A stretch of 64,000 nucleotides of DNA. Origin: an uncultured Oscillibacter sp. (lineage in GTDB: Bacteria > Bacillota > Clostridia > Oscillospirales > Oscillospiraceae). The stretch spans positions 1 through 64,000 of the forward strand of contig CAJTSM010000011.1 of NCBI GenBank assembly GCA_910578935.1, written 5' to 3'. The notes beneath the pieces were generated by a model, which searched no databases, was not told the DNA's origin, and saw only the letters and a program-made list of their open reading frames with translations. This document shows, in pieces, positions 29,533-38,864 of the stretch. The position numbers and the translations under genes are program-made. How positions within the stretch are numbered: position 1 is the first letter of the stretch; every line of letters starts with the position of its first letter.

Positions 29533-32250
29533 TCACTTCAAAGTAAATGCCCGAAGGCCATATGCCTTCCCGCCGCTCTGAGCGGTCACATACTCCAGGC
29601 TGATCTGCTCCCGGCCCTCGGAGTCCGTGCCGGATACCCATACATAATAGGTCCCATCTGGCAGCCCCTCCTCCAGCAGGAAACTGGTTTCCTGGAGACC
29701 GGTAATCTCATACACCATATCCTGCATGGCACAGTCAGAATACACCCGGAGGCTGTAAGATACCGGGGGCGCCGCCAAAGAGCAGAACGGCTCCCAGGCA
29801 AACCGGACTGAGCCGTCCGAATTCCGCATGGGTTCGGCTACATAGCCGGAAAGCGGATATTGGCGAGAGTTATTGAACATATCATAATTGCAGAGAATAC
29901 CGTCGTATGTGCCATCAAGATAGGTAAGCCACTGATCTAATGTATATCTCCGCAAATCCGGAGACGGCTCCGGCGCCGAAGCCTTTTCCAACACGGATTT
30001 ATAGGCTTCCACCAGCGCCGTCACGCGCTCTCTGATAATATAAGTATCCAGCAGCTCCCGCATTTTTACGTCCAGCTTTTCGATGCTACCGGGTATCTCC
30101 TGGAAATACCGGCGGTGCAGCCGTGAGGCCATCAATCCTTGAATGCCGCGGAGGGACTCCGGCGCATTGGATGCGAACTCACCAAAAAGCAAGCCCCCGT
30201 CAAAATCCCAGTGTATAAAATACCATGTTCGGGAGTTTTCCGGATTGTAGAGCAGGTAATTCTGGCTTACGATGTCCGTGTTCCCCATAAGCAAGTTAAA
30301 CGCCAGCCATGTCAGATAGTTGTCCTCGTTGAAGTATTCCGTAAAGACCTCCTCAAAATCCCGGGAGGTATCGCCAACGGCGTCCAGCATCTCCAACAGG
30401 TTTTGATGACTGCCGCCTCCCTCCTGGATGTCAAGCACCTGCTCAAAGGCATCCTGGGAGTACTCTGTGTCGTCCACATCAAGGAGAACGTCGTTGGGAT
30501 AAAAGGAGAAACTTCTGGCTTTGTACAGAGCGGCGGGTTCACCGAGACCTCTTGCCCTGAAATAGGCTTTGTTGGGCTGCTCCAATTCCACATGCAGACC
30601 CTGATATTCAAACTCCTGTTCTTCTGCGGGCAGGGAGGCATCCCGAATCCAAAGCCGCATGAAATAGGAACGGTAGCCGGTTACATGATCCAGCCCCGCC
30701 AGCAGGTCGGTGGACAGCTTGGTCGCCATTCTGGTGGCGTCGTAGCTCCAGTAACCCTTGTTGATATTCAAGACCGTCTGGCCGTAAAAGTCCCCACATT
30801 CCGAGTCTAGGCGGACCTTATAGCTTTTGTAGGGAGCACCGCGGGAGGTGTTCCCCCGGACCCGGATGGTGGCGTTTTTCCTGTTCAGATCCAGGCGGGG
30901 ATCCGGTGTCTGCCCCTCCGGCAAAATCTGAATATTGCAATTCAGCGTGGGATTATAGCTATGGTCCCCCGCAGTATGGAGTTCAAAGGCGGAAAGGTCC
31001 AGCGTGTTCCCGCTTTCACCCGCTGTGGGAAAGACGCTGATATACACATCGTAGAGATTGGTGTCCAGCTGGTAGATCTCCTTGGTTTCCCGCAACGGCG
31101 CATTTTCCGCAGGCTCCGGGGAAACACCCTGAGCCTGCGGAAAATAGCTTTGCCAGTAAAGGACCGTAAACAGCGCCGCCGCAACTACCACGGACAGCCA
31201 CAGCGGCAGCAGGCTGTAATCTCTTTTTTGGGGCGGCGGCCGATGGACATGGGCAGATTCCCTGTTAAAAATCGTTGGCGCTGGCCTCTTTTCGGAAGCC
31301 GCCGGCTTGGGTTCCGCCCGCCCCGCAGTGTCCGAAGCGGTCATGGGTATTTCCCTCCAGGCCAGTCCGGCGGCATAGCGCATGGCCAGAAAAACGAAGC
31401 TGAGAATCAGCAAAAACCCGGTATTGCAGACAATCATCTCCAGCGGCGCATACACACGACGGCAGTCTATATGAATGTCGGCATACTGTACCGCCTCTCC
31501 CTCTTCCCACTCGGGGCAGCGCAGGTCCAAGGTTTCCTCGCTTCCAGTGGAAGATTGAATGGTAACGCTTCCGGCGTAGGGGGTATAGGGGAACCCAACG
31601 TGGACTTCTTTTGCGAAAAACCGCATGGTCAAATGGTTCTCCACCCCGTCTTTTTCGGGCCGGATCATGAAATTGTCGTATTGTCCCCGATATAGCCACC
31701 CGGAATTTTCCACGACATCTGCCTCGGAGATGGGACAGTTTTTTTCGTCTATAACCAAATCAGCAAGACAGATTTCACCGGCGGTTTCCGAAATCAGAGT
31801 AATAAGCACCTCTTGGGCGCCGCGGGGAAACAGGGTGCCGTGAAAGACGGTCAGAGTCAACGCGGCGGCTACGGCGGCTTGTAGCACCATTTTAAACGGC
31901 GGTGCGGATTTGAAAAGGTGGCCGGCGGCGTATGTAAGAGCCAGACAGACGGCCAGAGCGCATACAAACACGGACAGTTTCGCCCAAACAGAATTTAGCG
32001 CAAACAAATCCACATAGGCCGTCAAGGCAAGGCTGGAGACAACACAGGCCAACACCTTTAAAGCTGTTCTACGGGAGTAAGCCCATCGTTTCTGAATCCG
32101 TTCCATAATCGACGCAGAGAACTTTTTGTAAACGGCGTATACAATCATCCCGCAGAGAAAAGCGGCCAGTATACTTAGAATTAGACCCCAATTTGTCAGA
32201 CCAGCAGCCTGATCCGGCAAGTTATTTGGGAAGACATCTCTCTGGTTCAT
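29533..32250 (-). CDS. CotH kinase family protein with N-terminal membrane domain
   Basis: A 905-residue membrane-anchored protein. Residues about 20-130 contain four hydrophobic helices, one starting ILAAFLCGMIVYAVYKKF. A first extracytoplasmic beta-rich region is followed by another helix near 285, a Pro/Glu linker and a further helix starting LLPLWLSVVVAAALFTVLYW near 365. The CotH domain begins around 430: INKGYWSYDATRMATKLSTD, LLMGNTDIVSQNYLLYNPEN and HWDFDGGLLFGEF hold the kinase-like residues. A C-terminal Fn3-like domain ends the protein. CotH phosphorylates spore-coat proteins in Bacillus, but here an envelope or glycan target is likely. It heads the CotH-VTC-DUF4956 operon. A 234-base gap without a gene precedes it. 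Confidence 0.88.
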   Translation of the reverse strand: MNQRDVFPNNLPDQAAGLTNWGLILSILAAFLCGMIVYAVYKKFSASIMERIQKRWAYSRRTALKVLACVVSSLALTAYVDLFALNSVWAKLSVFVCALAVCLALTYAAGHLFKSAPPFKMVLQAAVAAALTLTVFHGTLFPRGAQEVLITLISETAGEICLADLVIDEKNCPISEADVVENSGWLYRGQYDNFMIRPEKDGVENHLTMRFFAKEVHVGFPYTPYAGSVTIQSSTGSEETLDLRCPEWEEGEAVQYADIHIDCRRVYAPLEMIVCNTGFLLILSFVFLAMRYAAGLAWREIPMTASDTAGRAEPKPAASEKRPAPTIFNRESAHVHRPPPQKRDYSLLPLWLSVVVAAALFTVLYWQSYFPQAQGVSPEPAENAPLRETKEIYQLDTNLYDVYISVFPTAGESGNTLDLSAFELHTAGDHSYNPTLNCNIQILPEGQTPDPRLDLNRKNATIRVRGNTSRGAPYKSYKVRLDSECGDFYGQTVLNINKGYWSYDATRMATKLSTDLLAGLDHVTGYRSYFMRLWIRDASLPAEEQEFEYQGLHVELEQPNKAYFRARGLGEPAALYKARSFSFYPNDVLLDVDDTEYSQDAFEQVLDIQEGGGSHQNLLEMLDAVGDTSRDFEEVFTEYFNEDNYLTWLAFNLLMGNTDIVSQNYLLYNPENSRTWYFIHWDFDGGLLFGEFASNAPESLRGIQGLMASRLHRRYFQEIPGSIEKLDVKMRELLDTYIIRERVTALVEAYKSVLEKASAPEPSPDLRRYTLDQWLTYLDGTYDGILCNYDMFNNSRQYPLSGYVAEPMRNSDGSVRFAWEPFCSLAAPPVSYSLRVYSDCAMQDMVYEITGLQETSFLLEEGLPDGTYYVWVSGTDSEGREQISLEYVTAQSGGKAYGLRAFTLK

Positions 32251-32484
32251 CTGTGCATCCTTCCTGATAAACTCGATTGAACAAGGTGATATTTTACCGT
32301 TTTTTACAACCCAATATTATGCTGGATTTATCAATATCCCAAGTATAAGCGGAGGTAGAATCCCTTGGTTAATGAACCCGAGACTTTGAATAGGAGTCGC
32401 ACTGCTCGATTCATGACAGTTTTTCCACCCCCGGTTTGGGAATCCAGCCTGGTTTCCACGTTGAATTTCTCTGAGACGTGCCGA

Positions 32485-34017
32485 TCAAACATTCTCATTT
32501 TCTGACAGCAGCTTTCTGTCCACCTTTCCGTTGTTTACCAAAGGCAAGGATGAAACAATCTTTATTTTTTTAGGAATCATGTACTCCGGCAGATACTCCT
32601 GCGCCTTTTTTTTGATATAGTGGGGCGGATCTTCCTCCATACCTTTATATACAATATAAGCTGTCAGGCTTTTGACTTGATCTGCTTTATACCGTGGAAC
32701 GACCGCTACCTGTTCTAGGCCTTCAATCTTCATCAGATTATTTTCTATGTCCTCCAGTTCAATCCGAAATCCGTTCAATTTGATCTGTGTGTCCAGTCTC
32801 CCGCCGTAAAAAAGACACCCGTCCTTCATGTACCCCGCATCTCCGGTGTGATAGACGCGATATCGGTTCCCCTGGATTACCCAATCTTGAAACTTCTTTT
32901 CCGTCAGATCTTTCCGCTTAAAGTACCCTGCTCCTGCCGTCAACCCCCTGCCCGCTATGATAATTTCACCCTTTTCTCCCTCCGGAACTTCCTTTCCGTA
33001 CTCATCTGCCACGATCACCCGCATACCCGGACGCATCCATCCAACAGGCAGCGGATGACATTTTCGTTCGATTTCATCTGTAATGACAATATCTGTGGCT
33101 GCAATCATTTCTGTTGCGCCATACGTATTGATGATTTCAACATTCGGAAACCTCTCGCGGACTTGTTGTACCAGATGATTTGATAAAACCTCACCGCAAA
33201 ACATGATCCGCTCAAGACTGCGGAAGGATATCTCTGAAAACGCCTCGTCCGCCAGGCACAGCTTGAAGAAAGAAGGCGTCGCCGGCAAAATTGTTCCCCC
33301 TGAACGCACCATAATCTCCGTCAACGCCTTCACATTGGAAAAGAGCGCTCTGTCAATTGCCCATACGCTTCCACCGCTGTACAGGGACAAATACAGATCC
33401 TCTGCACAGAAAGTAAAGGAAAAGGGAACCTCATTGATAAAAACATGTCTTCTGGAGCTGTCTATTCCCCTTTCTGTATTCATCTTTCCGGCCAGAAAAT
33501 GGTCAAAGTATCCCCTTGTAATCTGCACACCTTTGGGTTTTCCCGTACTCCCGGAAGTAAAAATAATGTAGAACGGCTCCTCTTCACGCATTCCCTCAAA
33601 GCACGTCTTCTTTTTAGGCGCTTTTATCTGCTGCTCCAGCCAATCCATCCCCAATACAGTTTTCGCCTCTGCGGGATAGGATTTCTCGGACATATTAAAC
33701 ACCAATTCCGGCTCAACCAATTCGGTGATGGACTGCACCCGCTGTTCCTGCAAAAAAAGATCGATGGGGCAGTGGGCGCGTCCGGATTTTGCACAGGCAA
33801 GAAAACAAATTACCATAAAGGGGTCTTTATGTCCGTACACGATGATGGGTTTTTTTGTTGTCAGCGTCTTTTCCAAATATTCCGCTATGATGTCGGAGTA
33901 ATCATCCACCTGCCTCCATGTCAACTCTTTTTGGCAGCCGTTGGGGCCTTCATAGTGATATGCTACCGACTCTTCATAGAGATTCGCATTTCTGCGTATA
34001 TTTTCCAGTAATGACAT
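32485..34017 (-). CDS. DltA-like AMP-forming aminoacyl-carrier-protein ligase
   Basis: A 510-residue adenylation enzyme of the DltA/NRPS A-domain type. Core motifs are clear: IIFTSGSTGKPKGVQITRGY (A3), INTYGATEMIA (A5), VYHTGDAGYMKDG (A7), GGRLDTQIKLNGFRIELEDI (A8) and PLVNNGKVDRKLL with catalytic Lys (A10). Such enzymes activate an amino acid with ATP and load it on a carrier thiol. The carrier is encoded 22 bases upstream. DltB and DltD are not seen in the window, so this is not an ordinary teichoic-acid D-alanylation operon. The start (MSLLENIRR) follows AGGTGAAAAG. Specificity (D-Ala or other) cannot be decided by eye. Confidence 0.88.
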   Translation of the reverse strand: MSLLENIRRNANLYEESVAYHYEGPNGCQKELTWRQVDDYSDIIAEYLEKTLTTKKPIIVYGHKDPFMVICFLACAKSGRAHCPIDLFLQEQRVQSITELVEPELVFNMSEKSYPAEAKTVLGMDWLEQQIKAPKKKTCFEGMREEEPFYIIFTSGSTGKPKGVQITRGYFDHFLAGKMNTERGIDSSRRHVFINEVPFSFTFCAEDLYLSLYSGGSVWAIDRALFSNVKALTEIMVRSGGTILPATPSFFKLCLADEAFSEISFRSLERIMFCGEVLSNHLVQQVRERFPNVEIINTYGATEMIAATDIVITDEIERKCHPLPVGWMRPGMRVIVADEYGKEVPEGEKGEIIIAGRGLTAGAGYFKRKDLTEKKFQDWVIQGNRYRVYHTGDAGYMKDGCLFYGGRLDTQIKLNGFRIELEDIENNLMKIEGLEQVAVVPRYKADQVKSLTAYIVYKGMEEDPPHYIKKKAQEYLPEYMIPKKIKIVSSLPLVNNGKVDRKLLSENENV

Positions 34018-34039
34018 ATGCTTTTCACCTGCGGTATAT

Positions 34040-34285
34040 CTATTGGTTCCGCGTCCTTTCCTCAATAATATCGATCAATTTGCCTATGCTTCCCGGTTTT
34101 TCCATAGCGTCCAACATTTCGATGCCAAATGACTTCTCGATAGACATGAGCAGATAAACGTGTTCAACGCTGTCCCAGTCCTCGATATCTTCCTCTGTCA
34201 TATCTGCCCGTATCGATAGGCCGATGTCTTCAAAGACCTCTTGAAAAACTAATTCCAGCCGTCTTGTAATTTCTTCTCGGGTCAT
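34040..34285 (-). CDS. DltC-like acyl/peptidyl carrier protein
   Basis: An 81-residue acidic helical carrier. The phosphopantetheine attachment Ser lies in IEDWDSVEHVYLLMSIEKSF, matching the (D)S(V/L) motif of carrier proteins. Length and the terminal SIGKLIDIIEERTRNQ match DltC-like carriers. It overlaps the radical SAM stop by four bases (ATGA) and is followed by the DltA-like gene. It presumably carries the activated amino acid as a thioester for transfer by, or modification by, neighbouring enzymes. No phosphopantetheinyl transferase is visible. Confidence 0.88.
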   Translation of the reverse strand: MTREEITRRLELVFQEVFEDIGLSIRADMTEEDIEDWDSVEHVYLLMSIEKSFGIEMLDAMEKPGSIGKLIDIIEERTRNQ

Positions 34286-35229
34286 AGCGTCCACTCCCTA
34301 ATCTCTCTCCTGGATTGCTGCCACGGCATGGCGCGATGCCATGGCATGCCAAGATCTATGTGCCAATGTGTACAGTATTCGCAAAAAGGAATCGGGTGCA
34401 ACAAATACTCATCGATCTCCTTCTCAGACTTTACCGCATAAATATCAATAGAATCCTTTGGGGACATTTTCAAGTCTTTCCCAAAATATTCGTTAAAATG
34501 CCGGACCTTGCCTGCAACCGAACAAGTATAGAGTCTCCCGTGCTCCAGGGAAAGATTATGGCCGGCCAGAAGACATGCGGTAAAATTCCAGCTGCCTCTA
34601 TGGAATCCCTGTGTATTTAGTGGAAAATACGTTGAGGTCTTCTGCGCTTTATTCGTAGAACCCCAGCAACAATAGCTAACGCCGTATTGCTGTGCGCGTT
34701 CTCCCATTGCCTCATAATCTACATCAATGGGGTATTTTGTAGGCTGTATGGCAATATTGTATTTCTTACACGCCAGCCAAAACTCTTCCGGCTGCTTTGG
34801 AAGCAGGATTCCGTTGGTGACAATTCCAATCTTGGCATTTGGAAAGGCCTTCCGCGCCACCTCCATGAATTTTGTGATTTCCGGATGAAGGAGCGGCTCC
34901 CCGCCCGCCAGATAAAACTCCGTGATGCGATGGCCAAACAGCTTGGCCAGCCTTGTTAAATCCCGCCGTGACTCTTCAAGATCCGCAAATTCAGGCTTGG
35001 CTAACGGCGCAAAATGATCGCATCCATAACAGTTCAAATTGCAATGTTCTGCCAAAGAGATTTCGCACACGATTTGTTGATCCTTCATGTTGTGATCTGC
35101 CGCTGTTAGAATCATATAATGCAGAGTTTCTAACCGTTCCTCCAGCAACTGCATCTTTTTCATAAGCTCCTTCTGTCTGAAAAACGGCAACGATTTCTTT
35201 AATTCCCATAGCGTATCACGAATTGACAT
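34282..35229 (-). CDS. Radical SAM protein with C-terminal cysteines
   Basis: A 315-residue radical SAM enzyme. The [4Fe-4S]-SAM motif is EHCNLNCYGCDHFAPLA, a CxxxCxxC, near residue 70, followed by FYLAGGEPLLHPEITKF, the GGE motif. C-terminal cysteines (YCCWG, FTACLL, LYTCSV, FCEYCTHW) suggest an auxiliary cluster of SPASM/Twitch type. The start (MSIRDTLWELKK) follows AGGAGAAAACACAG. It overlaps the GT2 upstream by 14 bases and the carrier gene by four. A relation to capsule-locus radical SAM proteins that act on sugars or carrier-bound amino acids is plausible; the substrate is unknown. Confidence 0.85.
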   Translation of the reverse strand: MSIRDTLWELKKSLPFFRQKELMKKMQLLEERLETLHYMILTAADHNMKDQQIVCEISLAEHCNLNCYGCDHFAPLAKPEFADLEESRRDLTRLAKLFGHRITEFYLAGGEPLLHPEITKFMEVARKAFPNAKIGIVTNGILLPKQPEEFWLACKKYNIAIQPTKYPIDVDYEAMGERAQQYGVSYCCWGSTNKAQKTSTYFPLNTQGFHRGSWNFTACLLAGHNLSLEHGRLYTCSVAGKVRHFNEYFGKDLKMSPKDSIDIYAVKSEKEIDEYLLHPIPFCEYCTHWHIDLGMPWHRAMPWQQSRREIREWTL

Positions 35230-36247
35230 CTGTGTTTTCTCCTGTTCTTGTAAACTGGCGCAATCGATGCCACCCACCGAGAGCGACAAAAACTATTTTC
35301 GCAAGCATGGGGCAAACGGTGATGAGGGCCGCCCTCCATTTATAAAAAAAGGGGCGCTTTCTATACAGCATGCCTGGCATATTCTGTCTGATCCTGTTTC
35401 GCAGCTCGCTTCTGATATTCTGCCCCTTGCAGCCGCTGCGGCATATTTGATAATAATAGCCCACAGCTCCTATTGCGGCCCGATCCTTCACACAGCTTGC
35501 GATCTCCGGATATTTTTTCGCAAACTCATAGAATCCGTCCCAGATTTCAAGAATACCCAAAAGATCCTTCCCGGAAAAATTGCTGTTGACCGCACCGCGG
35601 GGATTGTTATTATAATAATATTTTGGGGTATCCACAAAGACAACTTTTCCGGCTCTATCAAAAAGGCGGTACATCACTGCCAGGTCTTCTCCGATTGATA
35701 CCCCTTCCGGAAAGCGGATTTCCGAAAACAGAGATCGCTCAAACAGCTTTCCCACAGACCACCCTTCAAATCGCGGTCTCTCCTCCTGAACCAGTGTCAG
35801 CTCCCGCATCGCCTCCTGGCGCATAAGTACAACGCCCTCTCCGCAAATCCCTAAGCGAATCTTCTCCATTTCTCTCGTAACCGCACAGACAGGTATACCA
35901 CCTCCAAAATGCTGGTACGTTGCGAGCAGCTGTTCCACCAAATCCGGGGCTACGCAGTCGTCACTGTCAATAAAGGTGACAAATTCCCCTCTGGCTACAT
36001 CAAGAGCCGCATTTCTCGCAGAGGATACCCCTCCATTTCTCTTGTGAATTACGAGAATTCGCTCGTCTCGCTTTGCATACGCATCACATATCTTCGGACA
36101 ACCATCAGGAGAACCGTCGTTCACCAAAATAATCTGAAGATTCCGGTGCGTTTGAGAGAGTACACTGTCCACACAGCGCCTAAGATATTGCTGTGTCCGG
36201 TAGACCGGAATCACTGTGGTAACCAATGGCCGCTTATTTTTTTCCAA
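35216..36247 (-). CDS. GT2 glycosyltransferase
   Basis: A 343-residue GT-A fold glycosyltransferase. LVTTVIPVYRTQQYLRRCVD, IILVNDGSPDGCPKICDAYA and ALDVARGEFVTFIDSDDCVA contain the nucleotide-sugar-binding Asp and the DxD metal site. A C-terminal hydrophobic stretch (RAALITVCPMLAKIVFVALG) may touch the membrane. It belongs to the EpsJ/CpsJ-like type that adds one sugar to a lipid-linked or surface glycan. It lies between the ABC exporter and the radical SAM gene in one operon. Confidence 0.9.
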   Translation of the reverse strand: MEKNKRPLVTTVIPVYRTQQYLRRCVDSVLSQTHRNLQIILVNDGSPDGCPKICDAYAKRDERILVIHKRNGGVSSARNAALDVARGEFVTFIDSDDCVAPDLVEQLLATYQHFGGGIPVCAVTREMEKIRLGICGEGVVLMRQEAMRELTLVQEERPRFEGWSVGKLFERSLFSEIRFPEGVSIGEDLAVMYRLFDRAGKVVFVDTPKYYYNNNPRGAVNSNFSGKDLLGILEIWDGFYEFAKKYPEIASCVKDRAAIGAVGYYYQICRSGCKGQNIRSELRNRIRQNMPGMLYRKRPFFYKWRAALITVCPMLAKIVFVALGGWHRLRQFTRTGENTDVNS

Positions 36248-36280
36248 ATCGCAGTCTCCTCTTCCATCCGGTTTACTCTG

Positions 36281-38017
36281 TCAACGAACACGAACCAGAC
36301 TCTGCTCTTCCAGCCGGTAAATGCGATCACACTCCTCTGCCAGCCACTCATGATGGGTGACAAGAAGCAACGTTCTTCTTTCTTTCAAATTTTTCAGCGA
36401 GCACATCACCTCCCGTTCTGTCTCCCGATCCAGCGCCGCTGTCATCTCATCCATCACTAATAGCTTGGAACCCTTATAAAGTGCCCGGGCGAGAATAATA
36501 CGCTGGCGCTGTCCCATTGAAAGCGTAAATCCATTCTCTCCCAATATCGTATCAATACCCTCCGGAAGCATCTGGATATCTTCCCATATCTCCGCAATCT
36601 TCAGACAGTCCACCACTTTCTTTCGATCCTCTTTATGCTCCATAAATACCACATTATTGCAGATCGTGTCGTCACTCAAATACACCATCTGCGGAATGTA
36701 ACTGATGATTTGCCCCATATCTCCACAGCATGAACCCTGTTCGTCTCTTCCCTCCGTGAGATCATAATCATCATACCAGATATGGCCGGATTGAGGCTCC
36801 AGCAGTCCCAAGACCAAATCTAAAAATGTCGTTTTTCCGGCTCCCGATTTTCCCACGATGGCTACGGAAGATCCTGCCGGAATCTCCAGGGATACATCTT
36901 TTAAAATATCCGGCCCGTCGGGATAATGAAATGTCAGATGGTCAATCCGCAACCCGCGGGTAAACCCGACTTCTTTTATCCGCAACATAGCTCTTTCACA
37001 CTTTTTCTGTTGCATACGCTCATACTTCCGCATATTTTGACAAAAGGCATCATAACTTTTTCTGCCATATTGAACCGTATTGTACGCTAATAAAAACATA
37101 TTTGCCTGCGGAATGATATAAACGATAAAAGTCAGAGCACCGATCAGATTCAATATCAGGCTTTGCTGGTTGACGCCTGCCATAATAAGGACAGCCGCAG
37201 CCAACAGCACGACCACCTGCACGATATTACTGACGACCACTCTGCTGATTACCAGCATACGGACATATTTTTTATGGATCTCAGCGTATTCCTTGCTGAT
37301 AACATCGTATTTCTCTATGAGGGTCTCGGCTCTGCTGTCAATTTTGATCTCCTTATAGGACTCGTGCGCCATGGAGACCATTGCGGACTCCCTGATCTCC
37401 CTTTGGCGCTTTTGTTCTCCATACTCCAGAATCCGGCCCCGATTGTACCAATATATTCTTATTGCAAGTACAAGGAGGCAGCCCCCTAAAATACATGCTT
37501 CTCCATGTCCGGTATATATCGCCGCCAGAAAAAAGTATACCAAGATCGCCCCTTTTAGCCGGAGCGTGATGAAAGAAGCCAGCATATCCGCGCAAGTCTC
37601 TGTATCTTTCCGGACTGCCGTAACTTTTTGCATTGTGGTCGTTTGGTTATGCTCCTCCACGCTCTCCTCACAGAACAGGCGGTATATTTTTACGGACCAC
37701 CTCTGTACCGCGTCCTCAGTAAAACTGTCAAATGACCAAAGTCTCAGCAGTTCCATACCACCCTTGCCCAAAAATATGAGCCCAAGGATCACCAACTGAA
37801 ACGGCAGGGAATCCACCGCTTCTCCCATAGCCATCTCATTTAGGAGCGGGAGGATCATTGAAAGGCTGAACAGGTCAAAAAAGAGGGCTGCCACAGAGCA
37901 GAAGCTGTACCGGCGCAGCATCCGCTTATCTTTCTGTTCCAGGAACCCCTTCAGCCGGCGCTCCATCCCGCTGCTCTCTTTGAGCGCAGCAAACAGCCGT
38001 TGTCCTTTCATCGTCAT
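36281..38017 (-). CDS. ABC exporter, fused membrane and ATPase domains
   Basis: A 578-residue half-transporter of the MsbA/LipA-like type. About six membrane helices fill residues 30-330. The ATPase domain starts near 345: Walker A is VGKSGAGKTTFLDLVLG, the signature is LSMGQRQRIILARAL, and Walker B is KLLVMDEMTAALDRE with the catalytic Glu. Such fused homodimers export lipids, lipid-linked sugars or peptides. There is no N-terminal peptidase domain. The start (MTMKGQRLFAAL) follows AAAGGAAACC. With the downstream GT2, radical SAM, carrier and ligase genes it probably moves a lipid-linked product across the membrane (inference). Confidence 0.9.
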   Translation of the reverse strand: MTMKGQRLFAALKESSGMERRLKGFLEQKDKRMLRRYSFCSVAALFFDLFSLSMILPLLNEMAMGEAVDSLPFQLVILGLIFLGKGGMELLRLWSFDSFTEDAVQRWSVKIYRLFCEESVEEHNQTTTMQKVTAVRKDTETCADMLASFITLRLKGAILVYFFLAAIYTGHGEACILGGCLLVLAIRIYWYNRGRILEYGEQKRQREIRESAMVSMAHESYKEIKIDSRAETLIEKYDVISKEYAEIHKKYVRMLVISRVVVSNIVQVVVLLAAAVLIMAGVNQQSLILNLIGALTFIVYIIPQANMFLLAYNTVQYGRKSYDAFCQNMRKYERMQQKKCERAMLRIKEVGFTRGLRIDHLTFHYPDGPDILKDVSLEIPAGSSVAIVGKSGAGKTTFLDLVLGLLEPQSGHIWYDDYDLTEGRDEQGSCCGDMGQIISYIPQMVYLSDDTICNNVVFMEHKEDRKKVVDCLKIAEIWEDIQMLPEGIDTILGENGFTLSMGQRQRIILARALYKGSKLLVMDEMTAALDRETEREVMCSLKNLKERRTLLLVTHHEWLAEECDRIYRLEEQSLVRVR

Positions 38018-38088
38018 TTCAGGTTTCCTTTCTTTGCGGTCCTTCGTATACAAAATAAGCGGGTTCCATTCCGCTTCCCCCAGGAGCC

Positions 38089-38724
38089 CTATTTCTGGAG
38101 GGGAAGAATTCCCTCGCCGTTCAAAAATGAAATATAGTCAAATTCGTCTAAATATCTTCTAAGCCAGATCCCTTTCCGAAAGGCAATCAGGTTCCCCATC
38201 TCTGTTTGATTCTCAAATCCATGGATATAAAAAGCTGAGGAAAACTCAGGATATGCTTTTTTCGTAAGAATTACCCTATTTTTATACGGCAGACGTTCAA
38301 ACCGCTCTAAGGTCTCGTATGTGCAGCCATCCTTCTCGCTGCCAATGAAAAACAAATTGTTCAGATCCACAAGTTTGCTGTGCAGCCTCCACTTTCGGGC
38401 GGCCTGCTCCCATGTATCATAATGGCCAAAGTAAATTTTAACATCGCTTAAAATCCCTACCGGGCAGGAGGCGTCCTCGTCCTCTATTCTGTAAAGCGGC
38501 TGCTCTAAATACCATTCCAGGTTTTCGCAAAACCGTACAAAATCATTCATCAGGATGCCCAGGTTGATTGTCGGAGAACAGACCGGCAGCTTCATATCTT
38601 GATAAATCATTGTACCAACGCAATTTGACGCAATAATCGTGGGGGTTGTATTTGTAAGACGGGCTCTTTTTTTCGACTTATAGTGTTTCCACTCCGAAAG
38701 CCTCAAGGACTCTATTATATTCAC
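38089..38724 (-). CDS. DUF1919 exopolysaccharide biosynthesis protein
   Basis: A 211-residue protein of the DUF1919 family, common in capsule and exopolysaccharide loci. Family marks include NTTPTIIASNCVGTMIYQDM, VKIYFGHYDTWEQAARKW and GIWLRRYLDEFDYISFLNG. The start is GTG, with AGGAGG upstream. Its activity is unproven; it is thought to be a sugar-modifying or transferase-like enzyme. It heads the operon of the ABC exporter with a 71-base gap. A decayed paralogue lies at 40968-41415. Confidence 0.85.
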   Translation of the reverse strand: MNIIESLRLSEWKHYKSKKRARLTNTTPTIIASNCVGTMIYQDMKLPVCSPTINLGILMNDFVRFCENLEWYLEQPLYRIEDEDASCPVGILSDVKIYFGHYDTWEQAARKWRLHSKLVDLNNLFFIGSEKDGCTYETLERFERLPYKNRVILTKKAYPEFSSAFYIHGFENQTEMGNLIAFRKGIWLRRYLDEFDYISFLNGEGILPLQK

Positions 38725-38751
38725 ACAAATTATCCTCCTGTCATATCTTTT

Positions 38752-38814
38752 CGCCGGTTTTCCGGCGTGTCCTCCATGTCCGGAGTTGATTTTTCCCCGC
38801 CCATACGATATACT
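38752..38814 (+). promoter_or_regulatory. Promoter of the plus-strand GT2 pair, with hairpin upstream
   Basis: TTGATT (38786-38791), 17 bases, TATACT (38809-38814), with the GT2 start 50 bases further. Just upstream a perfect CGCCGG-TTTT-CCGGCG hairpin (38752-38767) separates it from the divergent DUF1919 gene. Confidence 0.6.
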
Positions 38815-38864
38815 ATGCCCATACCTTCGGTTGACATTTAGCAGAGAAACGAAGTGAGGAATCT

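Noticed and set aside
32251..32484. A gene between the DltA-like and CotH genes
   Set aside because: Only short frames are present; the stretch is probably leader and promoter sequence for the CotH operon.
32485..34285. A complete dlt operon for teichoic acid D-alanylation
   Set aside because: Only DltA-like and DltC-like genes are present; no DltB-type acyltransferase or DltD lies nearby.
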